Source of the DNA: an uncultured Fusicatenibacter sp.
GTDB lineage: Bacteria > Bacillota > Clostridia > Lachnospirales > Lachnospiraceae
DNA: 15,251 nt
Assembly (NCBI GenBank): GCA_902493585.1
Contig: CABUPZ010000059.1
Coordinates: 1 to 15,251, forward strand
Direction of reading: 5' to 3'
Made by a program: the position numbers and the translations under genes. The number at the start of each line of letters is the position of its first letter. Positions within the stretch are counted from its first letter, which is position 1. This document shows, in pieces, positions 14,969 to 15,251 of the stretch. The notes under the pieces were generated by a model. It had not been told where the DNA came from. It saw only the letters and a program-made list of their open reading frames with translations, and did no database searches.

Positions 14969-15251
14969 TTATTTTGCTTTGATGAATCCTTTTGCTGTCA
15001 GAGTCTCTGCGCAGAGAACCGCTCCGCCAGCTGCGCCGCGTACGGTGTTGTGAGACAGGCCGACAAACTTCCAGTCATAGATGGAATCCTCGCGAAGGCG
15101 TCCTACGGAAACGCCCATTCCGTTTTCGTAATCCACATCCAGGGTTACCTGCGGACGGTTGTCTTCTTCCATATAGCGGATGAACTGCTTCGGAGCGCTT
15201 GGCAGATCCAGTTCCTGCGGCAGGCCTTTGAAGTTCCCCAGTTTTTCGATC
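14969..15251 (-). CDS. asd: Aspartate-semialdehyde dehydrogenase, C-terminal part
   Basis: About 93 C-terminal codons are visible and the gene continues past the right edge. The enzyme reduces aspartyl phosphate to aspartate semialdehyde, a branch point towards lysine/diaminopimelate, threonine and methionine. The stretch DWKFVGLSHNTVRGAAGG near the end is the characteristic C-terminal block of this enzyme, followed by AVLCAETLTAKGFIKAK. Upstream, NFKGLPQELDLPSAPKQFI matches the variable region before it. The catalytic cysteine and NADP-binding motif are outside the window. It is convergent with the aldehyde dehydrogenase gene, with the hairpins at 14801-14880 between them. Confidence 0.9.
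   Translation of the reverse strand, partial: IEKLGNFKGLPQELDLPSAPKQFIRYMEEDNRPQVTLDVDYENGMGVSVGRLREDSIYDWKFVGLSHNTVRGAAGGAVLCAETLTAKGFIKAK

Overview
The window reads as a chromosomal segment of a gut-type Clostridia bacterium, most likely Lachnospiraceae (relatives of Blautia, Dorea or Mediterraneibacter). This is inferred from moderate GC, strong AGGAGG-type ribosome sites, consensus sigma-A promoters, and the gene set: a NifU-like/GGGtGRT pair, formate/nitrite channel, iron-type alcohol dehydrogenase and DNA topoisomerase III. No rRNA, tRNA, CRISPR array, transposase or phage gene was seen.

Layout. (1) Positions 1-2365, minus strand: a CUT1-type carbohydrate ABC importer operon with a near-perfect promoter, a lipoprotein binding protein, a first permease broken by a one-base frameshift, and the start of the second permease. 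(2) Positions 2587-5019, plus strand: an Fe-S scaffold-like protein and its GGGtGRT-family partner, a strong terminator, then a GNAT acetyltransferase whose ribosome site follows the terminator directly. (3) Positions 5048-8031, minus strand: an ABC exporter pair (ATPase and large membrane subunit) followed by a small P-loop ATPase, all behind a promoter whose -10 lies inside a 42-bp inverted repeat. (4) Positions 8043-11788, minus strand: a probable operon of formate/nitrite channel, topoisomerase III and a left-handed beta-helix transferase, with a 165-nt structured leader. (5) Positions 12080-14758, plus strand: an iron-containing alcohol dehydrogenase and an aldehyde dehydrogenase forming a fermentative or detoxifying pair, divergent from the formate channel. 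(6) Positions 14801-15251: tandem hairpins, then the 3' end of aspartate-semialdehyde dehydrogenase on the minus strand.

How the parts fit. Regions 4 and 5 suggest divergently controlled fermentation genes (formate movement, aldehyde/alcohol redox) around a shared control region with inverted repeats and Rex-like heptamers. The least understood protein system is the NifU-like/GGGtGRT pair. The most interesting non-coding elements are the palindrome at 7980-8021, the formate-channel leader and the hairpins at 14801-14880. No clear-cut new defence or mobile system was found.
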